Source: Nitrospirota bacterium
Lineage (GTDB): Bacteria > Nitrospirota > Nitrospiria > Nitrospirales > Nitrospiraceae
Assembly (NCBI GenBank): GCA_020027965.1
Contig: JAHRHE010000016.1
Coordinates: 1 to 43,625 of the forward strand
Length of the DNA: 43,625 nt
Direction: 5' to 3'
The notes beneath the pieces were generated by a model. That model was not told where the DNA came from. It did no database searches and saw nothing but the letters and a program-made list of their open reading frames with translations. Below are positions 1 to 7,651 of the stretch, piece after piece. Position 1 is the first letter of the stretch; every line of letters starts with the position of its first letter. The translations under genes and the position numbers were made by a program.

Positions 1-7
1 GGCCGAG

Positions 8-529
8 ATGAGAGTCGTCAACCAGAAGCTCCGGAAGGCGATCGAGAACGAGGGCCGCGTTGCCCGTATCGAAGGCCTGTGGTGGCAGTTTTCCCTGACC
101 GAGCGCACCGCGCGGGAGCCTTCCGCCGTGAGCCTTCTGAGGATTTCTCGGGACCGAGACGGCGCGCTAGAGCTGGCCGGCCGTTCATGGCAAGAGGATG
201 GCAGCCTGTCAGCGAGATACTGGAGCGAAGCCGTGAAGGAGAGGAAGGAGTCTTCGGGCGTCTTCTATTATTGGAAGGGAGAACGGCCGCTGGACCCGAA
301 CGCGCCGCAGTTGGACGGGACGGGGGAGATTCGGATGGAGTCGGCCGAGCGCGCGTCCGGGTACTTCACGACTCGTGCGGACACACACCCGAGAGTGAAC
401 GCGCGGACGGCCGGTGTCTATTGGCGCGCTGATCCAGAGGACATGAGCATCCTCGACGGACGCGACGAGCGGAAACGCGCGCAGCTGATCGCAGTGCGGC
501 TGAGGCATTGGAAGTCGGCCAAGACCTAA
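8..529 (+). CDS. Uncharacterised beta-rich protein, possibly 5'-partial
   Basis: Function not recognised. The frame is open to the window edge, so the true start may lie upstream and 8 is only the first ATG inside the window. The 173 residues visible are rich in Trp, Tyr and alternating hydrophobic positions (GLWWQFS, SLLRISRDRDG, FYYWKG, GEIRM), which suggests a compact beta-sheet or beta-barrel fold without membrane helices in the visible part. The G-x-WWQ and L-x-G-x-S-x-x-x-DG spacing recalls the beta-barrel domain of CBASS-associated effector proteins (Cap15-like). That resemblance is from memory and unproven. The gene is followed by tRNA remnants and an inverted repeat, which fits the edge of a genomic island. 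Confidence 0.6.
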   Translation: MRVVNQKLRKAIENEGRVARIEGLWWQFSLTERTAREPSAVSLLRISRDRDGALELAGRSWQEDGSLSARYWSEAVKERKESSGVFYYWKGERPLDPNAPQLDGTGEIRMESAERASGYFTTRADTHPRVNARTAGVYWRADPEDMSILDGRDERKRAQLIAVRLRHWKSAKT

Positions 530-590
530 ACCGCGGGTCTTGCGGGTCTAGGAACCTCAAACCGGAGGGTTCGCAAAGGATACATTTCGG

Positions 591-612
591 GGAGCCGGGC
601 AGGACTCGAACC
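591..612 (-). other. tRNA 3'-end remnant (T-arm and acceptor)
   Basis: Read on the minus strand, these 22 bases match a tRNA T-loop (TTCGAGT) followed by CCTGC and an acceptor-like CCGGCTCC. The 5' side of the T stem does not pair (CCGG against CCTGC), no CCA follows and there is no tRNA body. It shares the 16 bases GGTTCGAGTCCTGCCC with the tRNA-Asn gene near 40931. Probably a decayed attachment-site copy, not a functional tRNA. Confidence 0.35.
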
Positions 613-812
613 GGAACGCGAGGCCACTGTGTATACCTAGAAACCCTGATCCCGGTTTTACTCCCGGTTCCACTCCCGGTTTTGGTCCCGATTCGGGATC
701 TACCTCGATGGCAATTAGTAGCAGCGAAACAGGCATAAGTCATTGTTTTAATTTCTCCGGCGTAGTACTCTGTCGCTCTGAGTCGTCAGTAATCGTAGAG
801 TTATCGGGCGTA

Positions 813-857
813 CTGCAAAACTGCGATGCGGCGGTTCGAACCCGCCCGGCGCCTCCA
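813..857 (+). other. 3' half of a tRNA-Cys-like gene
   Basis: From 813 the sequence reads as an anticodon loop CTGCAAA (anticodon GCA), five bases of 3' anticodon stem, a five-base variable loop, a perfect T arm (GGCGG, TTCGAAC, CCGCC), a seven-base acceptor strand CGGCGCC, discriminator T and CCA. This is the exact layout of a tRNA-Cys 3' half. The 5' side is missing: the bases before the loop do not pair with the 3' anticodon stem, and no GGCGCCG strand lies upstream. Best read as the copy of a tRNA 3' end left at the far boundary of an integrated element. Confidence 0.5.
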
Positions 858-947
858 CCATTCGACTCGCCCTTCGATGAACTCAGGGCTCGCTCATGGC
901 AGGCCCCCTCGACAAGCTCAGGGCAGGCACCCAACGAGTCGAATGGT
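857..947. repeat. Inverted repeat flanking dispersed-repeat core
   Basis: Perfect 13-bp arms (857-869 and 935-947) enclose 65 bases that contain two copies of the CTCAGGGC-type repeat. The left arm starts on the last base of the tRNA-Cys-like CCA end. The small size, terminal inversion and repeat content resemble a non-autonomous palindromic element or a large hairpin. Confidence 0.5.
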
Positions 948-1198
948 GCCCCGAGCCGAGTCGAGGGGCAGCCTTCGCTTGTGCTCCCGAGCGCCATGTA
1001 ATCGTGCTTGGCGCGAGAGGAGAACACCCCAGCGGCTTTCATTTTTCGGCTCTTGCTTCCACCTGAAATGTCGGTCGCGCGCCCGCGAGGCGATACAGCC
1101 TGAGCCGAGCGGTGAAGCACCACTAGTACGTTTTTTTGATCGAGCGTTCGAATAGCTGGACGAGTCGGTGATTCTCTTAATCGGGAATCCTCCCAGCC

Positions 1199-2224
1199 AT
1201 GAGCCAGCAGGAATTCGCTTCCCACCACGCGAGCCACCGGTCAGTCGATCGGGCGCTGGCGGAACTGCGCAGCCGGATCGACAGACTGGATCTCCCCTCC
1301 CTGGAAGCCGACTTAGGGTTTCCTCTGGCTGAGGTCATGAGTTTCTATGAAGGGGAGCTGGCACATCGGTTTCCGATTTCCTTTGCCAATCCCCGCCAAT
1401 TCCTCGGCCGGTTGGCGGAGCAACTTCCCTTGAGCGATGTCGCCGCATTCCTCCTCTGTGCGCAGGGGTGTGACTGGCGAACGACGGATTTCTTTTTTGA
1501 TGAGGAGTACCGGGCTGGCCTCAGAAGGAAGCAAGAACAGGGCACCCTGCCGCTCTTCGATTATCTGTTCTTTTTTGCGTTCCCTGGCTGGCTTGCCACC
1601 CAAGAACGTTTCCGGATTTTCCAGGCGCACATGCAGCCCCATGTGATGGATGGGGCCAGCCTTGCGAGCGTTCCTTGTGGACGCATGCGAGACCTCCTGA
1701 CGCTGGATTATACCCGTCTGCGTCAGCCGGTCCGGTTAGTGGGGATCGACAAGGATGAGGGGGCACTGGCCGGCGCCCGGGAACTGGCGCAGAAGATCCT
1801 CGGCAAGGACAGTCGGGTCAGGGCGGAATGGCGTGCCGGGGATGCTTTGCGGCCGGGGATGACGGAGCCTGCCGCGGTGGAAGAATTTGATCTGGTCACC
1901 AGCAACGGTCTCAACATTTATCTCACAGACGAGCAGTGTGCCCTGTTCTACGCCAACGTATTTGCCGCGTTGAAGCCAGGAGGGATCTTTATCACCAGCC
2001 ACCTGGTCCTCCCGACATACTACCGGTGGGATTGCGTCAAGCGACACCATGTGCAATTGCAGACGGTCGTGTGGAAGACATTGATCAATCCGCTCTGGGA
2101 ATCCTTTCTGAAGCCGCCGGAGGCGGTGCGGGACCAGATGAAACGGCCAGGATTCGTGGAGGTCCTGATCGTGCCGGATTCTCAAGGCATCTTCCCCACG
2201 TTCGTCGGACACAAGCCCGCGTAA
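1199..2224 (+). CDS. Class I SAM-dependent methyltransferase
   Basis: Predicted cytoplasmic methyltransferase of 341 aa. The N-terminal ~140 residues are a helical accessory domain. The catalytic Rossmann domain follows: a weak motif I region around SVPCGRMRDLL, an acidic strand end VGIDKDEGAL that would bind the SAM ribose, EFDLVTSNGLNIYL as the motif IV strand, and LKPGGIFITSHL as the motif V/VI region. The glycine-rich loop of motif I is atypical (PCGR instead of GxGxG). The substrate is not predictable. The start at 1199 has no strong Shine-Dalgarno (only TCCTCCC upstream), so a slightly later start is possible. It stands alone downstream of the repeat-rich stretch. Confidence 0.8.
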   Translation: MSQQEFASHHASHRSVDRALAELRSRIDRLDLPSLEADLGFPLAEVMSFYEGELAHRFPISFANPRQFLGRLAEQLPLSDVAAFLLCAQGCDWRTTDFFFDEEYRAGLRRKQEQGTLPLFDYLFFFAFPGWLATQERFRIFQAHMQPHVMDGASLASVPCGRMRDLLTLDYTRLRQPVRLVGIDKDEGALAGARELAQKILGKDSRVRAEWRAGDALRPGMTEPAAVEEFDLVTSNGLNIYLTDEQCALFYANVFAALKPGGIFITSHLVLPTYYRWDCVKRHHVQLQTVVWKTLINPLWESFLKPPEAVRDQMKRPGFVEVLIVPDSQGIFPTFVGHKPA

Positions 2225-2507
2225 CGCGCTGGTGATGGTTCCCGCTCTTCTTCTCGGTGGGGAACTGGGCCGGCATCCAACGAGAGGCGATCGCACTTGG
2301 GATGTCGACATGCCCAGAGCCGTTTTTTCCCGTTCACACGCTGCAGATCGCGTTCGCCTCTGGGGGAACTTTGATGAGGGTCCACGGGCCGTCTTCTGGA
2401 AAACGGAGCTCCGCGTCTGAGAGCCCGCAGAATCATTGAACTATGTCAGGCCCGACAAATAGCGGTTGACGCGGCTGCCTATCCCCGCGTACGATGAAGG
2501 TGATGGT

Positions 2508-2588
2508 TTGAGCCACGTTGACTGTCCTATCCCTTGCGCTTTCCCACTCCTCCTTGCGCAACCGATTCTCCAGTCTCCGCCGCTCCTG
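2508..2588 (+). repeat. Repeat copy A upstream of zinc-ribbon gene
   Basis: About 80 bp beginning TTGAGCCACG and ending CAGTCTCCGCCGCTCCT. The same order of blocks recurs at 7807-7886 with roughly 75-80 percent identity by eye. Both copies lie upstream of a paralogous zinc-ribbon gene, which implies duplication of a segment or a shared leader. Confidence 0.65.
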
Positions 2589-2959
2589 AGTCAGAGTCTC
2601 TCTGAAGCGCTTATTTGTACACAAGGATCCGCGCCTTTTGTGTCACGAAGGCCGGTATTGGAAGGTTGGCGGATCTCCTGGCTACGTTCGTGGCCCCTCC
2701 TGCCGGCTGTAGGGTCGTCGATTGGGTGGGCAGCCACCATGGAAGAGAGCCGATGTGGGCTCCGTCCGGATGCCAATCGCGCGCCCCGATGGGTTCGGTC
2801 ACACCATCTGACAGAAGGCCGTCCGTGCTGCCCTGACGAACTCGTCGCCGATGCCATGGGGGCTGATGGAAGGCGGCGCCGGGGCTGTCGTTGAAGGAGG
2901 CTCGACATGATCAGAGTGTGGTCGCTCATCAAGAAGCGCTGGTTGCTGTGCTTTTATAG

Positions 2960-3070
2960 GAAACCACAAGGTTCACAGTATATCTATCTGCGTGCATTGA
3001 GTGCGGGGGGCACGTTGAGGAAAGTAACGTGATCCCAAACAGGATGCGGGACCGAATCCAGGAAGGTTGA
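2960..3070 (+). pseudogene. Degenerate C-terminal half of a zinc-ribbon paralog
   Basis: An open frame without start codon ends at a TGA at 3068. Its last part reads C-I-E-C-G-G-H-V-E followed by V-I-P-N-R-M-R-D-R. This matches the spacing of the C-terminal C-x-x-C-G and A-N-R-K-x-H-R-E of the two intact zinc-ribbon proteins at 3074 and 7995. The N-terminal CxxC half is absent. It sits immediately upstream of the intact copy, so it may be the relic of a tandem duplication. Short and inferential. Confidence 0.35.
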
Positions 3071-3073
3071 CAG

Positions 3074-3304
3074 ATGCACTGTCTGCGTTGTCATGGACTG
3101 ATGATGACCATCAGCATGAAGGAAACGGCGAGTGGCGACACGGTTTCCGGATGGCGATGCCTACTGTGTGGTGAGGCCATCGACCCTGGTATCACAGCCA
3201 ATCGGAAAGGGCACAGGGAACCGATGCCGTGCCGGGCTCGTCCTCCTGGCACGGTGCCGGGGGAATCTGGCAGAAGACCCAAGCGTACGCAGCTTAGCCA
3301 TTGA
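3074..3304 (+). CDS. Small zinc-ribbon protein, paralog 1
   Basis: A 76-aa protein with two CxxC pairs: C-L-R-C at residues 3-6 and C-L-L-C-G near 30-34. Together they form a zinc-ribbon knuckle pair. A conserved A-N-R-K-x-H-R-E-P segment and an R-P-P-G-T-V-P tail follow. The same layout occurs in the protein at 7995-8231, so this is a small paralogous family. AGGAAGG lies about 10 bases upstream of the ATG. Probably a nucleic-acid or protein-binding accessory protein, but no function can be assigned. It begins a run of small genes on the same strand. Confidence 0.7.
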   Translation: MHCLRCHGLMMTISMKETASGDTVSGWRCLLCGEAIDPGITANRKGHREPMPCRARPPGTVPGESGRRPKRTQLSH

Positions 3305-3479
3305 CCTGTGTACTGGCTCCGGACGCGATGGGTTCACGATCCCAACCATTGGGAAGCAGGGGCGCGCTATGGACAAGGTGAGTTCCATCATCGACGTGTC
3401 GATCGCGATCGCGGGGATCATCTCTACTTGAGCGAAGTCAAGCTAAGCACTGACCGATGTCTACAGGAGCGGGATCGCC

Positions 3480-3719
3480 ATGTCACAGCAGGGGACTGTT
3501 GCTAACCGGATCCTTGACGCCGTGCGACGTGCTCCTGGTTGTCAGCTCGATGAGTTGGAGCGTCGCTTACCGGGGCTCACCTGGAACCAGGTTTTTCTCG
3601 AAGTCGATCGCTTGAGCCAAACGGGACGGGTACGGGTGCGGCCGATGGGCGACGGGATGTATACCGTCAGGCTGCCCAGCAAGGGGAAAAGACCATGCAG
3701 CCCAAGGGAGCTCCGGTGA
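3480..3719 (+). CDS. Small winged-helix-like protein
   Basis: A 79-aa protein with a predicted helix-turn-helix: ANRILDAVRRAPG, then LDELERRLPGLTWNQVFLEVDRLSQTG, then a beta-wing (RVRVRPMGDGMYTVRL). This is the usual order of a winged-helix DNA-binding domain in compact form. AGGAGCGGG upstream supports the ATG at 3480. Its 3' end overlaps the next gene by 25 bp, so the two are likely translated together. It may be a local transcription regulator. No ligand domain is present. Confidence 0.65.
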   Translation: MSQQGTVANRILDAVRRAPGCQLDELERRLPGLTWNQVFLEVDRLSQTGRVRVRPMGDGMYTVRLPSKGKRPCSPRELR

Positions 3720-3946
3720 GAAGCGAAGGGAAGCCAAAACCTACAATTGGTCTTCCGGGATCCTCGGTCGCCGAGGTGGACCTCGGTCCACACCTTGAGC
3801 CAGGTACTGACGATCTCCACAAGCCTGTTGATCTTCACGCACGGATCGCCAACCTGGCCGATGAACATTACCAGCGGCGAGGGCGCCAAGATGGCCGCGC
3901 GCTTCAGGACTGGCTCCAGGCGGAGCGAGAGATCTCGGGTACCTGA
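3695..3946 (+). CDS. DUF2934-family small protein
   Basis: An 83-aa protein whose C-terminal half carries the DUF2934 signature: R-I-A-N-L-A-x-E-x-Y-Q-R-R-G-R-x-D-G followed by DWLQAEREI. The N-terminal 40 residues are polar and probably disordered. Members of this family are small, common in Nitrospirota and many proteobacteria, and have no known function. It overlaps the 3' end of the winged-helix gene, which suggests translational coupling. AAGGGG precedes the ATG. Confidence 0.75.
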   Translation: MQPKGAPVRSEGKPKPTIGLPGSSVAEVDLGPHLEPGTDDLHKPVDLHARIANLADEHYQRRGRQDGRALQDWLQAEREISGT

Positions 3947-4139
3947 GTCCGGATGATCGATGGAGCGCGACCAACCACGGGCGGAGCGTCATCTCAGTCA
4001 GACCTCTTGTCTCCCTTCGCATGCGCAGCACGACTGAAAGATCGCCTGCGAGGAGGCCAGGAACGTGGGGTCTCCTTGAATGATCGCTCGATAGAGCGAC
4101 CACCGACGAAGCCAGGAAGCAGAGATGGAGGGCATGGCA

Positions 4140-4484
4140 ATGAGAAAAATCGTCATCAACAAGAGCCACGGAGAATTTTATCTCAGCCACACGGCATTTC
4201 TGCGGTTGCGAGAGTTGGGACAACGTGACGCGCTCCAAGAACCTGACCTCGGCGCCTATTGGCCCAGCGGCGCGAGCCCGCATGAGCCTAGTCTGAATCG
4301 ATGTGGCGCGCTCATTCCTCGGGACGATCTCAAACTTGTGCAGGTCGTGGAGGAGCTGGGAGGCGAGGCGAACGGCCACTGCGCAGAACTGAAGATCGTT
4401 GAGATTCCGAATGATGCGCAATGGGGGATCGAGAAGTCGGACGGGATGGAGCATGTGAGCGAGGTCCATCGCACGTGGAGATGA
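4140..4484 (+). CDS. Conserved protein of unknown function
   Basis: A 114-aa cytoplasmic protein starting MRKIVINKSHG. The start at 4140 is preferred over ATGs at 4125 and 4134 because GGAGGG lies seven bases upstream. Recognisable features are the N-terminal KIVINKSHGEFYLS strand, the central IPRDDLKLVQVVEELG block and a C-terminal LKIVEIPND...W-x-I-E...DG-x-E-x-V-x-E-x-H-R-T-W end. I recall the same blocks in a widespread phage and bacterial family of unknown function. It precedes the SUMF1-like gene by 71 bp on the same strand. Confidence 0.7.
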   Translation: MRKIVINKSHGEFYLSHTAFLRLRELGQRDALQEPDLGAYWPSGASPHEPSLNRCGALIPRDDLKLVQVVEELGGEANGHCAELKIVEIPNDAQWGIEKSDGMEHVSEVHRTWR

Positions 4485-4555
4485 CGAATCGAGGAGCGAG
4501 GAGGCCACAGGAACCGAGCGGGTCATGTCTCCACCTAATCGCGAGGAGGTCTGTC

Positions 4556-5371
4556 ATGCGACAGGTCATGACCATCACGCTGTTGGTTGGGCTGGCTGCC
4601 ATCAGCCTGACGACATCCGTGCTGGCCGAGACACGTCGAGCGATTGAGGCAGAGGCCCGCAAGCACGGGGCCCCCATGGTGTGGGTCTCGGACGGGGCGT
4701 TTACGATGGGGAGCCCAGACGGGGCCTCCACGACCCAACCGCAGCATCGGGTCTATCTGAATGCGTTCTATATGGACCAGTACGAGGTGACGGCCGCGCG
4801 CTATGCCACATTCCTGGACGCCACCGGGGAGAATCACCCGGGTCTGGTGCCGATGTTGTGGGAGCATGTCAACCTGCCTTCCGACGGGGATCGGCCGGTG
4901 ATGGGGGTGACCTGGATGGCAGCGGAGGCCTACTGTCGCTGGGTTGGCAAGCGTCTACCCACTGAAGCCGAGTGGGAGAAGGCGGCGCGAGGAACGGACG
5001 GTCGAAGGTATCCGTGGGGCAATGAAGAGCCGGCCTTCACACTGGCGAACTACAGTAAGCCCATTTCACGCGACATGTATGGTGACAGTCTCAGGCCGGT
5101 GGACAGTTACGAGGCAGGCAAGAGCCCCTATGAGATTTTCAACATGGCGGGGAACGCCTCAGAGTGGGTGGCGGACTGGTACGACGAGAAGTATTACGCG
5201 ACAAGCCCAAAGAGTAATCCGCAGGGGCCGGCACGCGGCCAACAGAAGGTGCTCCGAGGCGGGTCGTTTGGGGACCCCAAGGCCGCCCTAAAATCAGCGT
5301 CCCGGGAGAGTTATTTCCCCGCCGACAAGGGCCCCTATGCGGGTATCCGCTGCGCGCAAGACGCCTTCTAG
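4556..5371 (+). CDS. Secreted SUMF1/formylglycine-generating-enzyme-fold protein
   Basis: A 271-aa protein. An N-terminal Sec signal (MRQVMTITLLVGLAAISL, then TSVLA-ET) is followed by an FGE-sulfatase (SUMF1) domain over nearly the whole length. Typical blocks are visible: F-T-M-G-S, V-Y-L-N-A-F-Y-M-D-Q-Y-E-V-T, P-V-x-G-V-T-W-x-x-A-x-A-Y-C-R-W, RLPTEAEWEKAARG, YPWGN, N-M-A-G-N-A-S-E-W-V-A-D-W-Y, V-L-R-G-G-S-F and a closing G-I-R-C-A. The paired active-site cysteines of true formylglycine-generating enzymes are not evident, so a non-enzymatic or other modifying role in the periplasm is likelier. GAGGAGG seven bases before the ATG fixes the start. Confidence 0.88.
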   Translation: MRQVMTITLLVGLAAISLTTSVLAETRRAIEAEARKHGAPMVWVSDGAFTMGSPDGASTTQPQHRVYLNAFYMDQYEVTAARYATFLDATGENHPGLVPMLWEHVNLPSDGDRPVMGVTWMAAEAYCRWVGKRLPTEAEWEKAARGTDGRRYPWGNEEPAFTLANYSKPISRDMYGDSLRPVDSYEAGKSPYEIFNMAGNASEWVADWYDEKYYATSPKSNPQGPARGQQKVLRGGSFGDPKAALKSASRESYFPADKGPYAGIRCAQDAF

Positions 5372-5817
5372 CCTTTGATCCTCATTCAGAATCTCCGGCC
5401 TCCACCTGTGCCGCCTGAGTTTCAGCAAGATGCCGGCTTTCGGGGTCTCGTCCTCGATAGGGGCGGCATTGAGCTTGGCCGGTTGGCGACGGGCTGGCTG
5501 TCATCAACAAGAACATGAGATGGCAGTGGATGGCGGTTCTTGCTGTAACTCGGTCTCACCACTAAGTAGTATAGCTAGATACGTTTTTGGGCCATGGGTA
5601 TAGCAATTGGAGTTTATACTTGCTTCTGAGACTCACTTCGTGATATTCTTTGTATTGATCGCGTAAGACCTCCTTCGCTTGGGGGCGGCAGGCCTCCGGT
5701 TTGAGAAGCAGGGGAGTATCTTACGCGAATTTTTTATGTTCAAACAGGACGCAGGACTTTGCGGGTTGAAGTGATGGGATGGACGAACTGGATTTCTGGA
5801 TGTGAAGAGGTGACTCG
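5372..5817. other. AT-richer intergenic stretch
   Basis: No gene supported. The base composition is less GC-rich than the flanks, notably around 5560-5640. That is consistent with a promoter region for the downstream TTG-start gene, but I cannot pick out a clear -35/-10 pair. Confidence 0.4.
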
Positions 5818-6810
5818 TTGTTGAAAGAAGCACTGACCAAGGTCCGGGATCTCCTGAATGGTGCGGCATGGAGTCTCTACCACATTGTCGTGGTTGCCCT
5901 GAGTGCTGGGATTGCCTTATCTCTCCCAGCGGTCGCCAGGAATTTCCTGGCGTACTGGTCTCGGGTAGAGAATGAAAAGATCTACCTCATCGCGGTGGAA
6001 ATCACGGCGGCGTTTGTTCTTATCTTGAGCTTCAACTTCATCCATCGCAGCCTTCGGGACAGGACCCTCGCTAAGATGGCGGCGGGGGCTGGATTGGTCT
6101 CCTTTTTCCCCAGGCGTGGACGTCGTGCGCAGAGCCGGATCAAGAAACTAAAGGAAAAGCACGGCACGGGCAGGACTGTGATGGTGATAGGGTCGAGCGG
6201 CTACGGGACCTTTGTCGACCAAGTGGGGGATTTATCCACGGTGTTGGAAAAGTGCCTGGGGGCTAAAATCCTGCTGGTGAACCCCTACAGTCAGGAAGCG
6301 AGCACGCGCATACGGGCTATCGGGGATTCCGATTTCACTCTTGAGAGCTTTCGAGAGGAGGTCAGGCAAAGTATCGAGCTGCTCAAGAGGCTCAAGGCGA
6401 TCGGCAAAGCCGTCAAACTCAAGCTCTATTCGGACCCCCCGCTCGTCAAGTTGGTCATTCTGGGAGACTACCTCTGGCTGCAACATTACCATACCGACCT
6501 GGATGTCCAAACAATGCCTGAATATGTTCTCCGGCACAACCTGAAGGACCACGGCCTCTACACCCTGTGTTACCAGTACTTCGTGCAGAAATGGGAAAGT
6601 GCCGAAATACCGGAATATGATCTCGATACCGACGAGCTGGTATACAGAGGAACCAATGGTACCGAGGTCAGGAGGGAACGATTTTGGCCGGAGGAGACGT
6701 CTGAGGGTGTGGGGCAAGGGGTGGGGGACCCTCGCCTCAATCCCGATGCCGGCATGGCTAGGCTGATCCGAGGCTACGATACCGAATTGCTCTCTGATAC
6801 CTTGGCGTAG
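5818..6810 (+). CDS. Two-helix membrane protein with phospholipase-D-like cytoplasmic domain
   Basis: A 330-aa protein with a TTG start supported by GAAGAGG upstream. Two predicted membrane helices lie near residues 21-40 and 58-76. A basic juxtamembrane stretch with SFFPRRGRRAQSR follows. The rest is a soluble alpha/beta domain whose elements (TVMVIGSSGYGTFVDQ, KILLVNPYSQEASTR, KLYSDPPLVKLVILGDYLWLQHYH) resemble the single-lobe phospholipase-D-like fold found in bacterial membrane sensor or effector proteins. No complete HxKxxxxD motif is visible, so activity is uncertain. It is monocistronic between intergenic gaps. Assignment is by fold impression only. Confidence 0.65.
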   Translation: MLKEALTKVRDLLNGAAWSLYHIVVVALSAGIALSLPAVARNFLAYWSRVENEKIYLIAVEITAAFVLILSFNFIHRSLRDRTLAKMAAGAGLVSFFPRRGRRAQSRIKKLKEKHGTGRTVMVIGSSGYGTFVDQVGDLSTVLEKCLGAKILLVNPYSQEASTRIRAIGDSDFTLESFREEVRQSIELLKRLKAIGKAVKLKLYSDPPLVKLVILGDYLWLQHYHTDLDVQTMPEYVLRHNLKDHGLYTLCYQYFVQKWESAEIPEYDLDTDELVYRGTNGTEVRRERFWPEETSEGVGQGVGDPRLNPDAGMARLIRGYDTELLSDTLA

Positions 6811-6952
6811 TGCCGCTTCATCCGACCTGAAGTACGACCGGAAACGATTCTAACCATCGCCGGCACGGAATATTTTCATTCAGTTGGCCTCGGCGTGACT
6901 CACCGTGCGTGATCGTCAATCGTCATAGCTGATGAGCATGCTGAGAACCTGA

Positions 6953-7651
6953 ATGGAACGAGAAGGGCCTATGGGTCTAGAGGGGAAAGTGGTCCTGATT
7001 GTTGGTGGAGCAGGAGCCCTGGGACACACGGTGACTCCCGCTTTTGTCAAGGCGGGCGCCAGGGTCGTGGTGATGGGGCGCGAGATTCCCCGTGGACAAC
7101 CGGCGGGACAGATAGCCGTGGCGGCCGATGTGACGGATGAGCGCAGTGTCCAACGGGCGATTGCCGAGGTCATACAACAAGCGGGCCGCATTGATTGTGC
7201 GATTAACCTGGTCGGTGGATTTACGCTCGGTCGGTTGGTCGACACGGAGGCCTCACTCTGGCAGAAGATGCTCTCGCTCAATTTGACCGCTGCCTTCTTG
7301 GTTTCCCGGGCCGTCGTCTCGCACATGGTTGAACGAGGCCATGGCCGAATCGTCCATATGGTCGCGCGAGCGGCGCTGGAGCCGTTCCCCGGCGCGGCGG
7401 CGTATATTGTGGCGAAATCAGGTCTCGCCACCTTGGTTCGGGTGCTGGCGATGGAACTGGCCGGAACCGGCGTGACCGTCAACGGGATTCTGCCGACCAC
7501 GATTGATACGCCGGCCAATCGGAAGAGCATGCCGGATACCGACCCCTCGAAGTGGGTCAAACCGGAATCGATTGCCCGGCTTCTCCTGTTCCTCTCTTCA
7601 GAGGATGCCGGTGAGCTGAACGGTGCGTTGATCCCCATCGGCTCGGCCTGA
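6953..7651 (+). CDS. Short-chain dehydrogenase/reductase family protein
   Basis: A cytoplasmic oxidoreductase-fold protein of 226-232 aa; the ATG at 6971 is also plausible. The N-terminal Rossmann motif reads V-G-G-A-G-A-L-G, where classical members have TGxxxGxG. The INLVGGF block replaces NNAG, and a YxxxK pair is present in A-A-Y-I-V-A-K-S-G. The catalytic Ser expected about 13 residues before the Tyr is missing (I-V-H-M-V-A-R-A-A-L). Activity may therefore be altered or lost. NAD(P) use and substrate are unknown. It stands alone. Confidence 0.82.
   Translation: MEREGPMGLEGKVVLIVGGAGALGHTVTPAFVKAGARVVVMGREIPRGQPAGQIAVAADVTDERSVQRAIAEVIQQAGRIDCAINLVGGFTLGRLVDTEASLWQKMLSLNLTAAFLVSRAVVSHMVERGHGRIVHMVARAALEPFPGAAAYIVAKSGLATLVRVLAMELAGTGVTVNGILPTTIDTPANRKSMPDTDPSKWVKPESIARLLLFLSSEDAGELNGALIPIGSA

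Larger units (their letters stand above)
530..1198. other. Non-coding stretch with tRNA remnants and repeats
   Basis: No convincing gene. The short frames here lack ribosome binding sites and family resemblance. It holds the two tRNA 3'-end remnants, a 13-bp inverted repeat, the short tandem-like C-C-G-G-T-T units at 652-690, and copies of the CTCAGGGC-containing dispersed repeat. It looks like a scar from integration and excision of mobile DNA. Confidence 0.5.
2225..3073. other. Intergenic stretch with repeat and zinc-ribbon remnant
   Basis: No intact gene supported. The stretch contains an ~80-bp repeat (2508-2588) that recurs at 7807-7886, and a broken zinc-ribbon reading frame (2960-3070). 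The longer open frames on both strands have no family resemblance and no ribosome binding site. Confidence 0.5.

Noticed and set aside
813-857. Intact tRNA-Cys or a tmRNA end
   Set aside because: The 3' half fits tRNA-Cys, but there is no 5' half, and the bases before the anticodon loop do not pair. The T-arm to CCA spacing excludes a tmRNA end.
2466-2894. A possible 142-aa protein
   Set aside because: It begins in the dispersed repeat, lacks a ribosome binding site and resembles nothing.
3369-3431. A 20-aa hydrophobic reading frame (M-D-K-V-S-S-I-I-D-V)
   Set aside because: Small toxin-like appearance, but no Shine-Dalgarno and no antitoxin or antisense RNA visible.
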